From Streptomyces longisporoflavus (GTDB lineage: Bacteria; Actinomycetota; Actinomycetes; Streptomycetales; Streptomycetaceae): 64,000 nt of DNA. The translations under genes and the position numbers were made by a program. Positions within the stretch are counted from its first letter, which is position 1, and the number at the start of each line of letters is the position of its first letter. The DNA lies in NCBI RefSeq assembly GCF_014649775.1, contig NZ_BMTR01000018.1, forward strand, positions 1 through 64,000, read 5' to 3'. The notes under the pieces were generated by a model that was not told the origin of the DNA, ran no database searches, and saw nothing but the letters and a program-made list of their open reading frames with translations. Below are positions 24,047 through 32,899 of this stretch, one piece after another.

Positions 24047-24682
24047 TCAGTCGGCGATCAGCAGCCGCGCCGCGGCCGTCGCCGTGCGCGGTCCCACGCC
24101 CAGGGCGAGCGCGGCCCGCAGATCGTCGCCGGTGTCCACGTCCTGGCGTACGGAATCGACGTCGTCGAGCCGGAGCTCCACGGCGCCCGACGCCGCGTGC
24201 CGGGAACGCGACTCCGCGCCGAAAGCGGGCCGCAATTCCGTGCCGGGGGCCGCGCAGAGCAGTGTCGTCCCGATTCCCGCGGCATCCGAGAGGAATGAAC
24301 GGGGGGATTGCGCCGCGCCGTCGAGCACCCGGGCCAATTCCGCGGGGCGCAGTGCGGGGAGATCGGCATTCAGCGCGGCGACGGCCGTTCGGGGCCGCGC
24401 GGCGCGTACGGCCGCCGTCCCGTGCGCCAGAGCGGCGTTGAGGCCGCCCGGCGGTTCGTCCCGCACGATCCGGGCTCCCAGCGCCGCCAGCTCGCGCCCG
24501 GCCAGATCGTCGTCCGTGACGACCGCCACACCCCGTACCGCGGGGCAGGCCAGCGCCGCGGCCACGGTGTCCTGGGCGAAGGCGAGAGCGAGGCCCGGCC
24601 GCAGAGTGTCGCCGGTGGCGGCGCTGAGCCTGCTCTTGGCACGCTCCAGCGTTTTCAGGGGTATGACCAGGGTCCACTGCAC
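24047..24682 (-). CDS. cofC: Phosphoenolpyruvate / 2-phospho-L-lactate guanylyltransferase (F420 synthesis)
   Basis: A 211-residue nucleotidyltransferase from the GTG at 24682 (VQWTLVIPLKTLERAKSRL). The open frame continues to 24958 but the family begins at this motif and GGAG lies 9 bp upstream. It has the MobA-like nucleotide fold with the K-x-x-x-R-A-K-S-R-L loop, V-V-T-D-D near 60, and A-L-N-A-D-L-P-A-L (D-x-x-x metal site). CofC/FbiD activates the three-carbon unit added to the deazaflavin Fo in coenzyme F420 synthesis, using phosphoenolpyruvate in actinobacteria. It is divergent from the plsC-like gene. No other F420 genes are in the window. Confidence 0.88.
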   Translation of the reverse strand: MQWTLVIPLKTLERAKSRLSAATGDTLRPGLALAFAQDTVAAALACPAVRGVAVVTDDDLAGRELAALGARIVRDEPPGGLNAALAHGTAAVRAARPRTAVAALNADLPALRPAELARVLDGAAQSPRSFLSDAAGIGTTLLCAAPGTELRPAFGAESRSRHAASGAVELRLDDVDSVRQDVDTGDDLRAALALGVGPRTATAAARLLIAD

Positions 24683-24830
24683 AGGGGGCGGCTCCGTCCT
24701 TCGCGTCAGCGCCCATTGTGGCCTGCTGGGAGGCCCGGGCCGGGAGGGCGGGCGTACGGTGTTCTCGACAGACAGGCAGCCCGGGGCGACACTCGTGCGG
24801 CCGTCCTGGTTCATGGAGGAAGGTGTCCGA

Positions 24831-25622
24831 GTGTCCCGCCGCAGAATCGGCTTCTGGTACCGCCTGGCGGCGGTCATCGCTAAACCGCCGCTGGTGGTTC
24901 TGTTCAAGCGGGACTGGCGCGGAATGGAACACATTCCTGCCGACGGTGGATTCATCACCGCGGTGAATCACAACTCGTATATCGACCCGCTGTCGTACGC
25001 GCATTATCAGTACAACACCGGACGAGTGCCCCGTTTCCTGGCGAAGGACGGCCTTTTCAAGGACGGCTTCGTCGGCAAGGTCATGAAGGGCACGGGCCAG
25101 ATCCCGGTCTACCGCGAGACCACGAACGCGCTCGACGCCTTCCGTGCCGCGGTCGACGCGATCGAGCGCGGCGAGTGCGTGGCGTTCTACCCCGAGGGCA
25201 CCCTCACCAGGGACCCCGAGATGTGGCCGATGACGGCCAAGTCCGGTGCCGCGCGGGTCGCCCTGCGCACCCAGTGCCCGGTGATCCCCGTCGCCCAGTG
25301 GGGCGCCAACCTCGCGCTGCCCCCGTACAGCAAGAAGCTCAGCCTCTTCCCCCGCAAGAAGCTCCAGGTCCTCGCGGGCGAGCCGGTCGACCTCTCGCGC
25401 TTCTACGACAAGGAGCCCACCCCCGAGATCCTGCGGGAGGTGACCGAGGAGATCATGGCCGCGGTCACCGAACTCCTGGAGGAGATCCGGCAGGAGAAGG
25501 CCCCCGAGATCCCCTACGACCCGCGCAAGGCGCGGCTCGCGCAGCGACGCAAGGCGGCGAACCGGAACGGTCGCAGCGCCTTGGGGAACAGCACCGAGAA
25601 CACCACGGAGGACAGCAAGTGA
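24831..25622 (+). CDS. 1-acyl-sn-glycerol-3-phosphate acyltransferase family protein
   Basis: A 263-residue PlsC-family acyltransferase from the GTG at 24831, with GGAGGA about 10 bp upstream. It has the catalytic motif N-H-N-S-Y-I-D (the NHx4D block, about 46-52), R-F-L-A-K-D (~71-76), and F-Y-P-E-G-T-L (block III, ~123-129). It acylates lysophosphatidate to phosphatidate in phospholipid synthesis at the membrane. Its stop overlaps the gpsA start (GTGA). gpsA makes the glycerol-3-phosphate used upstream in the same pathway, so the pair is functionally coherent. Confidence 0.92.
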   Translation: MSRRRIGFWYRLAAVIAKPPLVVLFKRDWRGMEHIPADGGFITAVNHNSYIDPLSYAHYQYNTGRVPRFLAKDGLFKDGFVGKVMKGTGQIPVYRETTNALDAFRAAVDAIERGECVAFYPEGTLTRDPEMWPMTAKSGAARVALRTQCPVIPVAQWGANLALPPYSKKLSLFPRKKLQVLAGEPVDLSRFYDKEPTPEILREVTEEIMAAVTELLEEIRQEKAPEIPYDPRKARLAQRRKAANRNGRSALGNSTENTTEDSK

Positions 25623-26629
25623 CGAACCCGGTGAAGGTCGCCGTCTTCGGAACGGGCTCTTGGGGTACCGCCTTCGGCATGGTGCTCGCCGACGCGGGGT
25701 GCGACGTCACCCTGTGGGGCCGCAGGGCCGAACTCGCGGACGCCGTCAACTCCTCGCGCGTGAACCCCGACTACCTCCCCGGCGTCGAACTCCCGGAGAA
25801 CCTCGGGGCGACCACCGACCCGGCGAAGGCCGCGGCCGGCGCCGACTTCACCGTGCTCGCCGTCCCCTCGCAGACGCTGCGCGCGAACCTCGCCGTGTGG
25901 GCCCCGCTGCTCGCGCCCGACACCGTCCTCGTCTCCCTCATGAAGGGCGTCGAGCTTGGCTCCGCGATGCGGATGAGCGAGGTCATCGAGGACGTCACCA
26001 AGGTCGCGGCCGACCGCGTCGCCGTCGTCACGGGCCCCAATCTCGCCCGTGAGATCGCCGCAAGGCAGCCCGCCGCCGCCGTGGTCGCCTGCCGGGACGA
26101 ATCGATCGCGCAGCGGCTCCAGACCGCCTGCCACACGCCGTACTTCCGCCCGTACACGAACACGGACGTCGTCGGCTGTGAACTCGGCGGCGCCGTCAAG
26201 AACGTCATCGGTCTCGCCGTCGGCATCGCGGACGGCATGGGACTCGGCGACAACACCAAGGGCTCGCTCATCACCCGCGGCCTCGCCGAGACCACCCGTC
26301 TGGGCCTGGCCATGGGCGCGGACCCGCTGACGTTCTCCGGACTCGCGGGCCTCGGCGACCTGGTGGCCACCTGCTCGTCGCCGCTCTCGCGCAACCACAC
26401 CTTCGGCACGAACCTCGGCAAGGGCATGACGCTGGAGGAGACCATCGCGGTCACCAAGCAGACCGCCGAGGGCGTCAAGTCCTGCGAGTCCGTCCTCGAA
26501 CTGGCCCGCAGGCACGGCGTCGACATGCCCATCACGGAGACGGTCGTGGGCATCGTGCACGAGGGCACGCCCCCGGTGGTCGCCCTCAAGGAGCTGATGT
26601 CGCGCAGCGCCAAGCCCGAGCGCCGCTGA
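25619..26629 (+). CDS. gpsA: NAD(P)-dependent glycerol-3-phosphate dehydrogenase
   Basis: A 336-residue enzyme that reduces dihydroxyacetone phosphate to sn-glycerol-3-phosphate for phospholipid synthesis. The N-terminal Rossmann motif is V-F-G-T-G-S-W-G-T-A-F (G11, G13, G16). The catalytic-domain signature includes G-P-N-L-A-R-E, E-L-G-G-A-V-K-N-V (catalytic lysine), D-N-T-K-G-S-L-I-T-R-G and G-L-A-G-L-G-D-L. The GTG start overlaps the stop of the acyltransferase gene by 4 bp. Confidence 0.97.
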   Translation: MTNPVKVAVFGTGSWGTAFGMVLADAGCDVTLWGRRAELADAVNSSRVNPDYLPGVELPENLGATTDPAKAAAGADFTVLAVPSQTLRANLAVWAPLLAPDTVLVSLMKGVELGSAMRMSEVIEDVTKVAADRVAVVTGPNLAREIAARQPAAAVVACRDESIAQRLQTACHTPYFRPYTNTDVVGCELGGAVKNVIGLAVGIADGMGLGDNTKGSLITRGLAETTRLGLAMGADPLTFSGLAGLGDLVATCSSPLSRNHTFGTNLGKGMTLEETIAVTKQTAEGVKSCESVLELARRHGVDMPITETVVGIVHEGTPPVVALKELMSRSAKPERR

Positions 26630-26664
26630 CTCCGCGGGGGACCAGCGGGTACCCTCAAGCCGAT

Positions 26665-27843
26665 ATGAGCAGCGAGAACCTCCCCCAGAGCCCCAAGACG
26701 CACCCCGAGCAGAGCTCTGAGCTGCCGCTCCGCAAGCCGCGTGTGGCCGTCGTGTTCGGCGGCCGCAGTTCGGAGCACGGCATCTCGGTCGTCACGGCGG
26801 GCGCCGTACTGCGTGCCATCGACCGCACCAAGTACGACGTCCTGCCCATCGGCATCACGACGGACGGCCGCTGGGCGCTGACCGCCGACGATCCCGAGCG
26901 CATGGCGATCACCGACCGGCAGGTGCCCAGCGTCGACGCGCTCGCCGAGTCGGCGGACGGGGGCGTGGTGCTGCCCCTGGATCCGGGCAACCGCGAGGTC
27001 GTCTACAGCGAGCCCGGCACCGTGCCCAAGGCGCTCGGCGAGGTCGACGTCGTCTTCCCGATGCTGCACGGCCCGTACGGAGAGGACGGCACCCTCCAGG
27101 GGCTCCTCGAACTCTCCGGAGTGCCCTACGTGGGCGCCGGAGTGCTCGCCTCGGCCGTCGGCCAGGACAAGGAGTACATGAAGCGCGTGTTCACCTCCTT
27201 CGGGCTGCCCGTCGGCCCGTATCTGGTGATCCGCCCGCGCGAGTGGGACCGCGACCAGGAGGGCGCCCGCAAGAAGATCGCGGAGTTCGCCGGGGACCAC
27301 GGCTGGCCGCTGTTCGTCAAGCCCGCGCGCGGGGGCTCGTCGATGGGCATCACGAAGGTCGACTCCTTCGAGGGCCTCGACGACGCGATCGAGGAGGCCC
27401 GGCGCCACGACCCCAAGATCCTCGTCGAGTCGCTCCTGCGGGGCCGCGAGATCGAGTGCGGGGTCCTGGAGTTCGAGGACGGTCCGCGCGCGAGCGTGCC
27501 CGCCGAGATCCCCCCGGTGCAGTCGCACGACTACTACGACTTCGAGGCGAAGTACATCGACTCGACGCCCGGCATCGTGCCCGCCCCGCTCACGCCCGAG
27601 CAGACCGCCGAGATCCAGCGGCTCGCGGTCGACGCCTTCGAGGCCACGTCCTGCGAGGGCCTGGTGCGCGCGGACTTCTTCCTCACCGAGGACGGGTTCG
27701 TGATCAACGAGATCAACACGATGCCGGGCTTCACGCCCATCTCGATGTACCCGCAGATGTGGGAAGCGAGCGGCGTCAGCTACCCCGAGCTGGTGGACCG
27801 CCTCGTCCAGGCAGCCCTCAACCGTTCCACGGGGCTGCGCTAG
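26665..27843 (+). CDS. ddlA: D-alanine-D-alanine ligase
   Basis: A 392-residue ATP-grasp ligase that joins two D-alanines for peptidoglycan precursors. Motifs are V-V-F-G-G-R-S-S-E-H near residue 27, the loop A-R-G-G-S-S-M-G-I near 225, a metal site E-I-N-T-M-P-G-F-T-P-I-S-M-Y-P near 351, and a serine-rich omega region. The residue in the F/Y selectivity region (S-H-D-Y-Y-D-F-E-A-K-Y) fits a D-Ala rather than a D-lactate ligase, which argues against a glycopeptide-resistance role. It follows gpsA by 35 bp, likely in one transcript. Confidence 0.96.
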   Translation: MSSENLPQSPKTHPEQSSELPLRKPRVAVVFGGRSSEHGISVVTAGAVLRAIDRTKYDVLPIGITTDGRWALTADDPERMAITDRQVPSVDALAESADGGVVLPLDPGNREVVYSEPGTVPKALGEVDVVFPMLHGPYGEDGTLQGLLELSGVPYVGAGVLASAVGQDKEYMKRVFTSFGLPVGPYLVIRPREWDRDQEGARKKIAEFAGDHGWPLFVKPARGGSSMGITKVDSFEGLDDAIEEARRHDPKILVESLLRGREIECGVLEFEDGPRASVPAEIPPVQSHDYYDFEAKYIDSTPGIVPAPLTPEQTAEIQRLAVDAFEATSCEGLVRADFFLTEDGFVINEINTMPGFTPISMYPQMWEASGVSYPELVDRLVQAALNRSTGLR

Positions 27844-27872
27844 CGACGCCTCCGGGAGGCGCCCGGTCGCTA
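27841..27872. terminator. Bidirectional terminator spanning both stop codons of ddlA and the DUF3515 gene
   Basis: Outer arms TAGCGAC (841-847) and GTCGCTA (866-872) are perfectly complementary. They contain the ddlA stop TAG and the DUF3515 stop (CTA on the plus strand). Inside lies a second stem CGCCTC/GAGGCG. Each gene therefore ends in a base-paired stop codon at the foot of the same hairpin. Confidence 0.75.
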
Positions 27873-28361
27873 CGGGGCGATCCCCTCGGGGATGGTCTTC
27901 TTGACGGGGGCGGCGAAGTCCGTCAGGGGGCTCACGCCGCTCCCCGCGCGCTCCTCGGGCACGGTGACCTCCACGTACGCCTCGCGCAGCGTGGAGGTGA
28001 AGCGGAACGAACCGTCGTCCCGCTCCTCGAGCAGCCAGTTGACGCCGTCCGCCGTCACGCCGTCCGCCTCGGGGTCGTTCATCTTCGGCGGTTTGGCGAC
28101 ACCGCAGCGCAGTATGATCGCCGGGTCTCCCCACCCGGCGGTCAGCTCCGACTTCGGCGCGGGATCAACCCGGGCGAGACCGTCCACCTTCTCCGGCAGC
28201 TGCTTGTCCAGGTTCCGGCACAGTTCGGTGACCTTGCTGTCCGGGGTGGGAACCGTGGCCGTCACCTCCTCGTCTGCTGAGGAGCAGCCCGCGGACGCGA
28301 TCAGGAGTGCGAGTGCGGGGGCTGAGACCAGGCAGCGGCGCCGGCGACGGGAAATCTTCAC
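27870..28361 (-). CDS. DUF3515 lipoprotein
   Basis: A 163-residue secreted protein starting GTG. It has an arginine-rich N-terminus (K-I-S-R-R-R-R-R), a hydrophobic stretch A-P-A-L-A-L-L-I and a lipobox A-S-A-G-C with the lipidated cysteine at residue 26. The mature part matches DUF3515: L-C-R-N-L-D-K-Q-L-P, a W-G-D-P-A-I-I-L-R-C-G motif and V-N-W-L-L-E-E-R-D-D-G. The role is unknown. It is convergent with ddlA and shares a terminator hairpin with it. The Lrp-like gene lies 20 bp upstream on the same strand. Confidence 0.88.
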   Translation of the reverse strand: MKISRRRRRCLVSAPALALLIASAGCSSADEEVTATVPTPDSKVTELCRNLDKQLPEKVDGLARVDPAPKSELTAGWGDPAIILRCGVAKPPKMNDPEADGVTADGVNWLLEERDDGSFRFTSTLREAYVEVTVPEERAGSGVSPLTDFAAPVKKTIPEGIAP

Positions 28362-28381
28362 CGGCCAAGGGTAGACGGGGG

Positions 28382-28615
28382 CTACAAGTGCACGACTGGG
28401 CAGGTCAGGGTCCGGGTGATGCCGTCCACTTGCTGGACCTTGGCGACCACCATGCGGCCGAGTTCGTCCACCGTGTCCGCCTGGGCGCGCACGATGACAT
28501 CGTAGGGACCGGTCACGTCCTCGGCCTGGATGACTCCCGGAATCTTGCCGATCAGCTCGGCGACGGTCGACGCTTTGCCGACCTCGGTCTGGATCAGGAT
28601 GTACGCCTGTACCAC
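28382..28615 (-). CDS. Stand-alone Lrp/AsnC ligand-binding (RAM) domain protein
   Basis: A 77-residue protein from the GTG at 28615, with GGAGG 7 bp upstream. It is only the alpha-beta RAM domain (VVQAYILIQTEVGKASTVAE, then G-P-Y-D-V-I-V-R-A-Q-A-D near 40, and a final C-P-V-V-H-L). There is no helix-turn-helix, so it cannot bind DNA itself. It may sense amino acids and modulate a full-length Lrp protein, or bind a metabolic enzyme. It is divergent from thiL. Confidence 0.85.
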   Translation of the reverse strand: MVQAYILIQTEVGKASTVAELIGKIPGVIQAEDVTGPYDVIVRAQADTVDELGRMVVAKVQQVDGITRTLTCPVVHL

Positions 28616-28824
28616 GGAACCTCCAGGGCGGCCACGAGGATCATGTGGGGAGAAGGGACGCCACGGTACCGCGTCGCTGCTTCTCGCGGGGAGACCCGGG
28701 ATCGCTGTGGCGCGCTCATCGCGGTGGACGGGCAACAGAAGTTGACGGTCATCTCGACCGTACCTATGACAGTGAAGGCTCGCGACCGCAAGCCGAGCAG
28801 CGTGAAAGGGCATGGTGAGTCCCG

Positions 28825-29793
28825 GTGAAGGGAACCGTCGGCGAGTTGGGGGAGTTCGGGCTCATCAGGGAACTCACCTCGCGGCTCACCTCCACCCCGG
28901 CCGTCCGGCTCGGGCCCGGTGACGACGCCGCCGTCGTGTCGGCGCCGGACCGCAGGGTGGTGGCCAGCACCGACATCCTCCTGGAGGGCCGGCACTTCCG
29001 CCGCGACTGGTCCACCGCGTACGACGTGGGCCGCAAGGCAGCCGCGCAGAACCTCGCGGACATCGCCGCCATGGGCGCCGTACCGACCGCTCTGCTGCTC
29101 GGCCTGGTCGTCCCCGCCGAACTCCCCGCGAGCTGGCCCACCGAGCTCATGGACGGCCTGCGGGACGAATGCCAGGTCGCGGGAGCGGCGGTCGTGGGCG
29201 GCGATGTCGTACGGGGCGACACGATCACCGTCGCGATCACCGCGCTCGGCGATCTGCGCAACCACGAGCCGGTCACCCGCGCCGGGGCGCAGCCGGGCGA
29301 TGTCGTCGCCGTCACCGGCTGGTTGGGCTGGTCCGCCGCCGGGCACGCGGTGCTCTCGCGCGGCTTCCGCTCGCCCCGCGCCTTCGTGGAGGCCCACCGC
29401 AGGCCCGAACCGCCGTACCACGCGGGTCCCGCGGCGGCCGGCCTCGGCGCGACCTCGATGACGGACGTGAGCGACGGTCTCATCGCCGACCTCGGCCACA
29501 TCGCCGACTCCAGCAAGGTGCGCATCGACATCCGCTCCGGAGCCGTCGACGTGCCCTCCCAGATGAACGACATCGGCCAGGCCGTCGGCGTCGACCCGCT
29601 GCAGTGGGTGCTCAACGGCGGCGAGGACCACGCGATAGTGGCGACGTTCCCGGCCGACGTGAAGCTGCCCGCCCGCTGGAAGGTCATCGGCGAGGTCCTC
29701 AACCCCTCGGCCCTTCCGCAGGTCACCGTGGACGGTGCGCCTTGGACCAGCAAGGGCTGGGACCACTTCGGCGACAACGGAGACATGGAGTGA
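28825..29793 (+). CDS. thiL: Thiamine-monophosphate kinase
   Basis: A 322-residue PurM/ThiL-family kinase that phosphorylates thiamine phosphate to the active diphosphate. The signature includes G-P-G-D-D-A-A-V-V near residue 31, S-T-D-I-L-L-E-G-R-H-F, the A-A-Q-N-L-A-D-I-A-A-M-G block, and G-G-D near 125. It starts at GTG 28825 (GTGAAG) and is followed by thiD after 2 bp, so the thiamine kinases are co-expressed. Confidence 0.95.
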   Translation: MKGTVGELGEFGLIRELTSRLTSTPAVRLGPGDDAAVVSAPDRRVVASTDILLEGRHFRRDWSTAYDVGRKAAAQNLADIAAMGAVPTALLLGLVVPAELPASWPTELMDGLRDECQVAGAAVVGGDVVRGDTITVAITALGDLRNHEPVTRAGAQPGDVVAVTGWLGWSAAGHAVLSRGFRSPRAFVEAHRRPEPPYHAGPAAAGLGATSMTDVSDGLIADLGHIADSSKVRIDIRSGAVDVPSQMNDIGQAVGVDPLQWVLNGGEDHAIVATFPADVKLPARWKVIGEVLNPSALPQVTVDGAPWTSKGWDHFGDNGDME

Positions 29794-29795
29794 GC

Positions 29796-30608
29796 ATGGC
29801 CCCCGGAGCGGCCCAGGCCCCGCCCCGCGTCCTGACCGTCGCCGGTTCCGACTCCGGTGGCGGCGCGGGCATCCAGGCCGACCTGAAGACGATGCTGGCC
29901 CTCGGCACGCACGGCATGAGCGTCGTCGCGGCCGTCACCGCGCAGAACTCCCTCGGCGTGCAGGGCGCCTGGGAGCTGCCCGTGGAGGCGGTACGCGCGC
30001 AGTACCGCAGCGTCGTCGACGACATCGGCGTCCAGGCCGTCAAGACCGGCATGCTGGCATCGGCCGAACTGGTCGAGACGGTGGCCGAGTTGATCGCGGG
30101 CACGGACGCCCCCTCGGTCGTCGACCCGGTGGGCGTCTCCAAGCACGGCGACTCGCTCCTTGCCGCGTCGGCACTCGACTCCGTCCGTACGAAACTGCTC
30201 CCCGTCGCCACGGTCGCGACCCCGAATCTCGACGAGGTCGCACAGCTCACGGGCGTCCGGGTCGAGGACGAGGACGGGATGCGGCGCGCGGCGGCGGCTC
30301 TCCTCGCCTACGGCCCGCGGTGGGCGCTCATCAAAGGCGGCCACCTGCGGGGCGACGCGGTGGACCTGCTCACCGACGGCTCCGAGGAGCACTGGCTGCG
30401 GGCGCCCCGCCTGGACAACCGCCACACCCACGGCACGGGCTGCACCCTCGCGAGCGCCATCGCCTCGCACCTGGCCAAGGGCCTGCCGGTGCCGGAGGCC
30501 GTCGCGGCGGCGAAGGAGTACGTGACCGGGGCGATCGGGGCCGGGTTCGCACTCGGCGGCGGGATCGGGCCCGTGGATCACGGGTGGCGGTTCAGGGCGC
30601 GGCGGTAA
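29796..30608 (+). CDS. thiD: Hydroxymethylpyrimidine / phosphomethylpyrimidine kinase
   Basis: A 270-residue ribokinase-fold enzyme that makes HMP diphosphate for thiamine. Motifs are T-V-A-G-S-D-S-G-G-G-A-G-I-Q-A-D near residue 14, K-T-G-M-L near 83, and the anion hole T-H-G-T-G-C-T-L-A-S-A near 211. The start is ATG 29796, two bases after the thiL stop; an in-frame GTG at 29790 is possible. Confidence 0.95.
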   Translation: MAPGAAQAPPRVLTVAGSDSGGGAGIQADLKTMLALGTHGMSVVAAVTAQNSLGVQGAWELPVEAVRAQYRSVVDDIGVQAVKTGMLASAELVETVAELIAGTDAPSVVDPVGVSKHGDSLLAASALDSVRTKLLPVATVATPNLDEVAQLTGVRVEDEDGMRRAAAALLAYGPRWALIKGGHLRGDAVDLLTDGSEEHWLRAPRLDNRHTHGTGCTLASAIASHLAKGLPVPEAVAAAKEYVTGAIGAGFALGGGIGPVDHGWRFRARR

Positions 30609-30674
30609 GTACTTCAGGGCGCAGTAAGTACTGGCGCGCATCCGTCTGTGCGGTGCGTCGCATTCGAGGCACAC

Positions 30675-30710
30675 GAAAGAGCCGGACCCCCGAGGGGGAC
30701 CGGCTCTTTC
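30675..30710. terminator. Terminator between thiD and rpmB
   Basis: Perfect 11-bp arms GAAAGAGCCGG / CCGGCTCTTTC enclose a CCCCC/GGGGG inner stem. On both strands the outer end is A/T-rich, so it serves convergent genes. Confidence 0.9.
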
Positions 30711-30742
30711 AGCAACCAGCTAGGTGGCCGCGCTTACTAGCG

Positions 30743-30928
30743 TCAGCGCGAGACCTTGCCGGCCTTGATGCACGAGGTGCAGGCGTTGAGCCGCTTCGGC
30801 GTCCCGCTGACCACGGCACGAACGCGCTGGATGTTCGGGTTCCAGCGACGGGACGTACGGCGGTGAGAGTGCGAGATGTTGTTGCCGAAGCTCGGCCCCT
30901 TGCCGCAGACGTCGCAGTTGGCAGCCAC
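30743..30928 (-). CDS. rpmB: 50S ribosomal protein L28
   Basis: A 61-residue L28 beginning MAANCDVCGKGPSFGNNISH and ending C-T-S-C-I-K-A-G-K-V-S-R. The two C-x2-C pairs show that this is the zinc-binding (C+) form. Streptomyces often carry a second, cysteine-free L28 induced by zinc limitation elsewhere; it is not in this window. It is divergent from the DAK2 gene. Confidence 0.97.
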   Translation of the reverse strand: MAANCDVCGKGPSFGNNISHSHRRTSRRWNPNIQRVRAVVSGTPKRLNACTSCIKAGKVSR

Positions 30929-31167
30929 GGGTCACTCCAAGACTTCAGATGCACTTACGGTTAATCCCGGCATGCCGGGATCAGTGCAATGATCGTGGGT
31001 GGCGTTGCCAGGAGGAATGGCCCGACGGGTATCGGGCAACCGGAGCAGCATACAACGACTGCTTCGATAGAACGAAACTACCATGTCTCGCCCCGGCCCC
31101 GCCCCGGGCCTTTCGCCCTTCCCGGTCTACGCTGCGTCCATTCCGGATGCCTTTAGGAGGCGAGCAG

Positions 31168-32829
31168 GTGCCGCAGAACCTCGACGCCGTCGCGGTGCGC
31201 GCCTGGTGCGGCCTCGCTCTGGACGCCCTGGGAGGGGCCCGCGAGGAGATCGACGCGATCAACGTCTATCCGGTCGCGGACGGAGACACCGGAACCAACC
31301 TCTACCTGACCATGGAAGCGGCCTCACAGGCCGTCGACGCGGCGTTCACGGGACTCGAACCCTCCCGGCCCTCCCTCGCCGAGGCCGTAAGAGCGATGGC
31401 GCACGGCGCTTTGATAGGCGCCCGCGGGAACTCGGGCACGATCCTGTCGCAGCTCCTGCGGGGGATGGCGCAGGTCCTCGGTGCCGACCGTGACACCGAT
31501 CACGCCGGGGGGCCGGTCCTGGCCCTCGCGCTCCGGCGGGCCGCCGAGTCGGCGTACCAGGCGGTGGAGCGCCCCGTGGAGGGCACGGTCCTGACGGTGG
31601 CCACCGCCGCCGCCGACGCGGCCCTCGACGCCGAAGGCGACTGCGGGACGGTGGCGCGGGCCGCCTACGACCGCGCGTGCCTGGCGCTCGACGCGACGCC
31701 GGGGCAGCTCGCGGTGCTCGGCCGCGCGGGAGTGGTGGACGCCGGGGGGCGCGGACTCGTGGCGGTGCTAGGGGCGCTGGTGGAGGCCCTGTCGGGCGAG
31801 ACCGTGCGCCTGAGGACCCTGAGGACGACGCCCCAGAGCGGCCACGCGCGCGTGGAGCCCCGCGTGATGCCCGTCGAGTGCCAGGAGACGCCACCCGACG
31901 CGACGGCCCCCGCCTTCGAGGTGATCTACCTCCTGGAGGCCGACGACACGGCCGTCGCGCGGCTGCGGACGCGGCTCGACGGTCTGGGCGACTCACTCGT
32001 CGTGGTCGGCGGCGACGGGCTGTGGAACGTCCACGTCCATGTGGACGACGCCGGAGCCGCCGTCGAGGCGGGCGTCGAGGCGGGGCGACCGCACCGGATC
32101 CGCATCACCCACTTCGGTGTGGGGGACGCGCACACCGCGGGCGCCGCGCAGCCGCAGCGGGAGCGCGCGCAGCGCGCGATCGTCGCCGTCGTACCGGGGG
32201 AGGGCCTCGCGGGTCTCTACGCCGAAGCCGGCGCGACCACCGTGCCGGCACGGCCGGGGGAGCCGCCCGCCAGCGGGGAGCTCGTCGAGGCCGTCCGGCG
32301 CGCCCACGCGCGCGAGGTGGTGCTCCTGCCCAACGACGCCGAGCTGCGCCACACGGCCGCCGCCGCTGCCGAGCAGGCCCGCACGGAAGGAGTGCGCGTC
32401 GCGCTGATCCCGACCCGGTCCGCGGTCCAGGGCATCGCGGCGCTCGCCGTGCACGAGCCGGACCGCCGCTTCGACGAGGACGTCGTCGCGATGACCTCGG
32501 CCGCCGGCGCGACCCGGTACGCCGAACTGGCCGTCGCCGAGCGCCAGTCGTGGACCATGGCGGGCATCTGCCAGGCCGGTGACGTCCTCGGCCTGATCGA
32601 CGGGGACGTCGCGGTGATCGGCGACGACACCACACGCACCGCGCGGTCCGTCCTCGACCGGATGCTGGCCGCGGGCGGCGAGATGGTCACGCTGGTGCTC
32701 GGCGAGGACGTGCCGGACAGCCTCGGCGACGAGCTGGAGAAGCATGTGCGCGAGGCGCATCTGGCGGTCGACACGGTGGTCTACCGCGGCGGGCGCCAGT
32801 CGGCGCTGCTTCTGATCGGCGTCGAGTAA
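31168..32829 (+). CDS. DAK2 domain protein (FakA/YloV-like, fatty acid kinase family)
   Basis: A 553-residue protein from the GTG at 31168, with AGGAGG 9 bp upstream; upstream in-frame codons lack a ribosome site. It starts with a DhaL/DAK2 kinase domain (I-N-V-Y-P-V-A-D-G-D-T-G-T-N near residue 31, G-A-R-G-N-S-G-T-I-L-S near 88), then a YloV-like middle and C-terminal DegV-like region with G-D-G-L-W-N-V-H-V-H. Homologues in Firmicutes are the FakA subunit of fatty acid kinase and need a FakB partner, absent here. It lies just before recG, a conserved actinobacterial pairing. Confidence 0.85.
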   Translation: MPQNLDAVAVRAWCGLALDALGGAREEIDAINVYPVADGDTGTNLYLTMEAASQAVDAAFTGLEPSRPSLAEAVRAMAHGALIGARGNSGTILSQLLRGMAQVLGADRDTDHAGGPVLALALRRAAESAYQAVERPVEGTVLTVATAAADAALDAEGDCGTVARAAYDRACLALDATPGQLAVLGRAGVVDAGGRGLVAVLGALVEALSGETVRLRTLRTTPQSGHARVEPRVMPVECQETPPDATAPAFEVIYLLEADDTAVARLRTRLDGLGDSLVVVGGDGLWNVHVHVDDAGAAVEAGVEAGRPHRIRITHFGVGDAHTAGAAQPQRERAQRAIVAVVPGEGLAGLYAEAGATTVPARPGEPPASGELVEAVRRAHAREVVLLPNDAELRHTAAAAAEQARTEGVRVALIPTRSAVQGIAALAVHEPDRRFDEDVVAMTSAAGATRYAELAVAERQSWTMAGICQAGDVLGLIDGDVAVIGDDTTRTARSVLDRMLAAGGEMVTLVLGEDVPDSLGDELEKHVREAHLAVDTVVYRGGRQSALLLIGVE

Positions 32830-32899
32830 CCCCTGCCTTCAGCCTTCTGACCAGCGGATTTCAGAGACGTACGCCGAATTGTCAGTGGCGTGGTGTGCA

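Noticed and set aside
26665..27843. D-Ala-D-Lac ligase linked to glycopeptide resistance
   Set aside because: Sequence features fit an ordinary Ddl, and no vanH/vanX/vanS-like genes are nearby.
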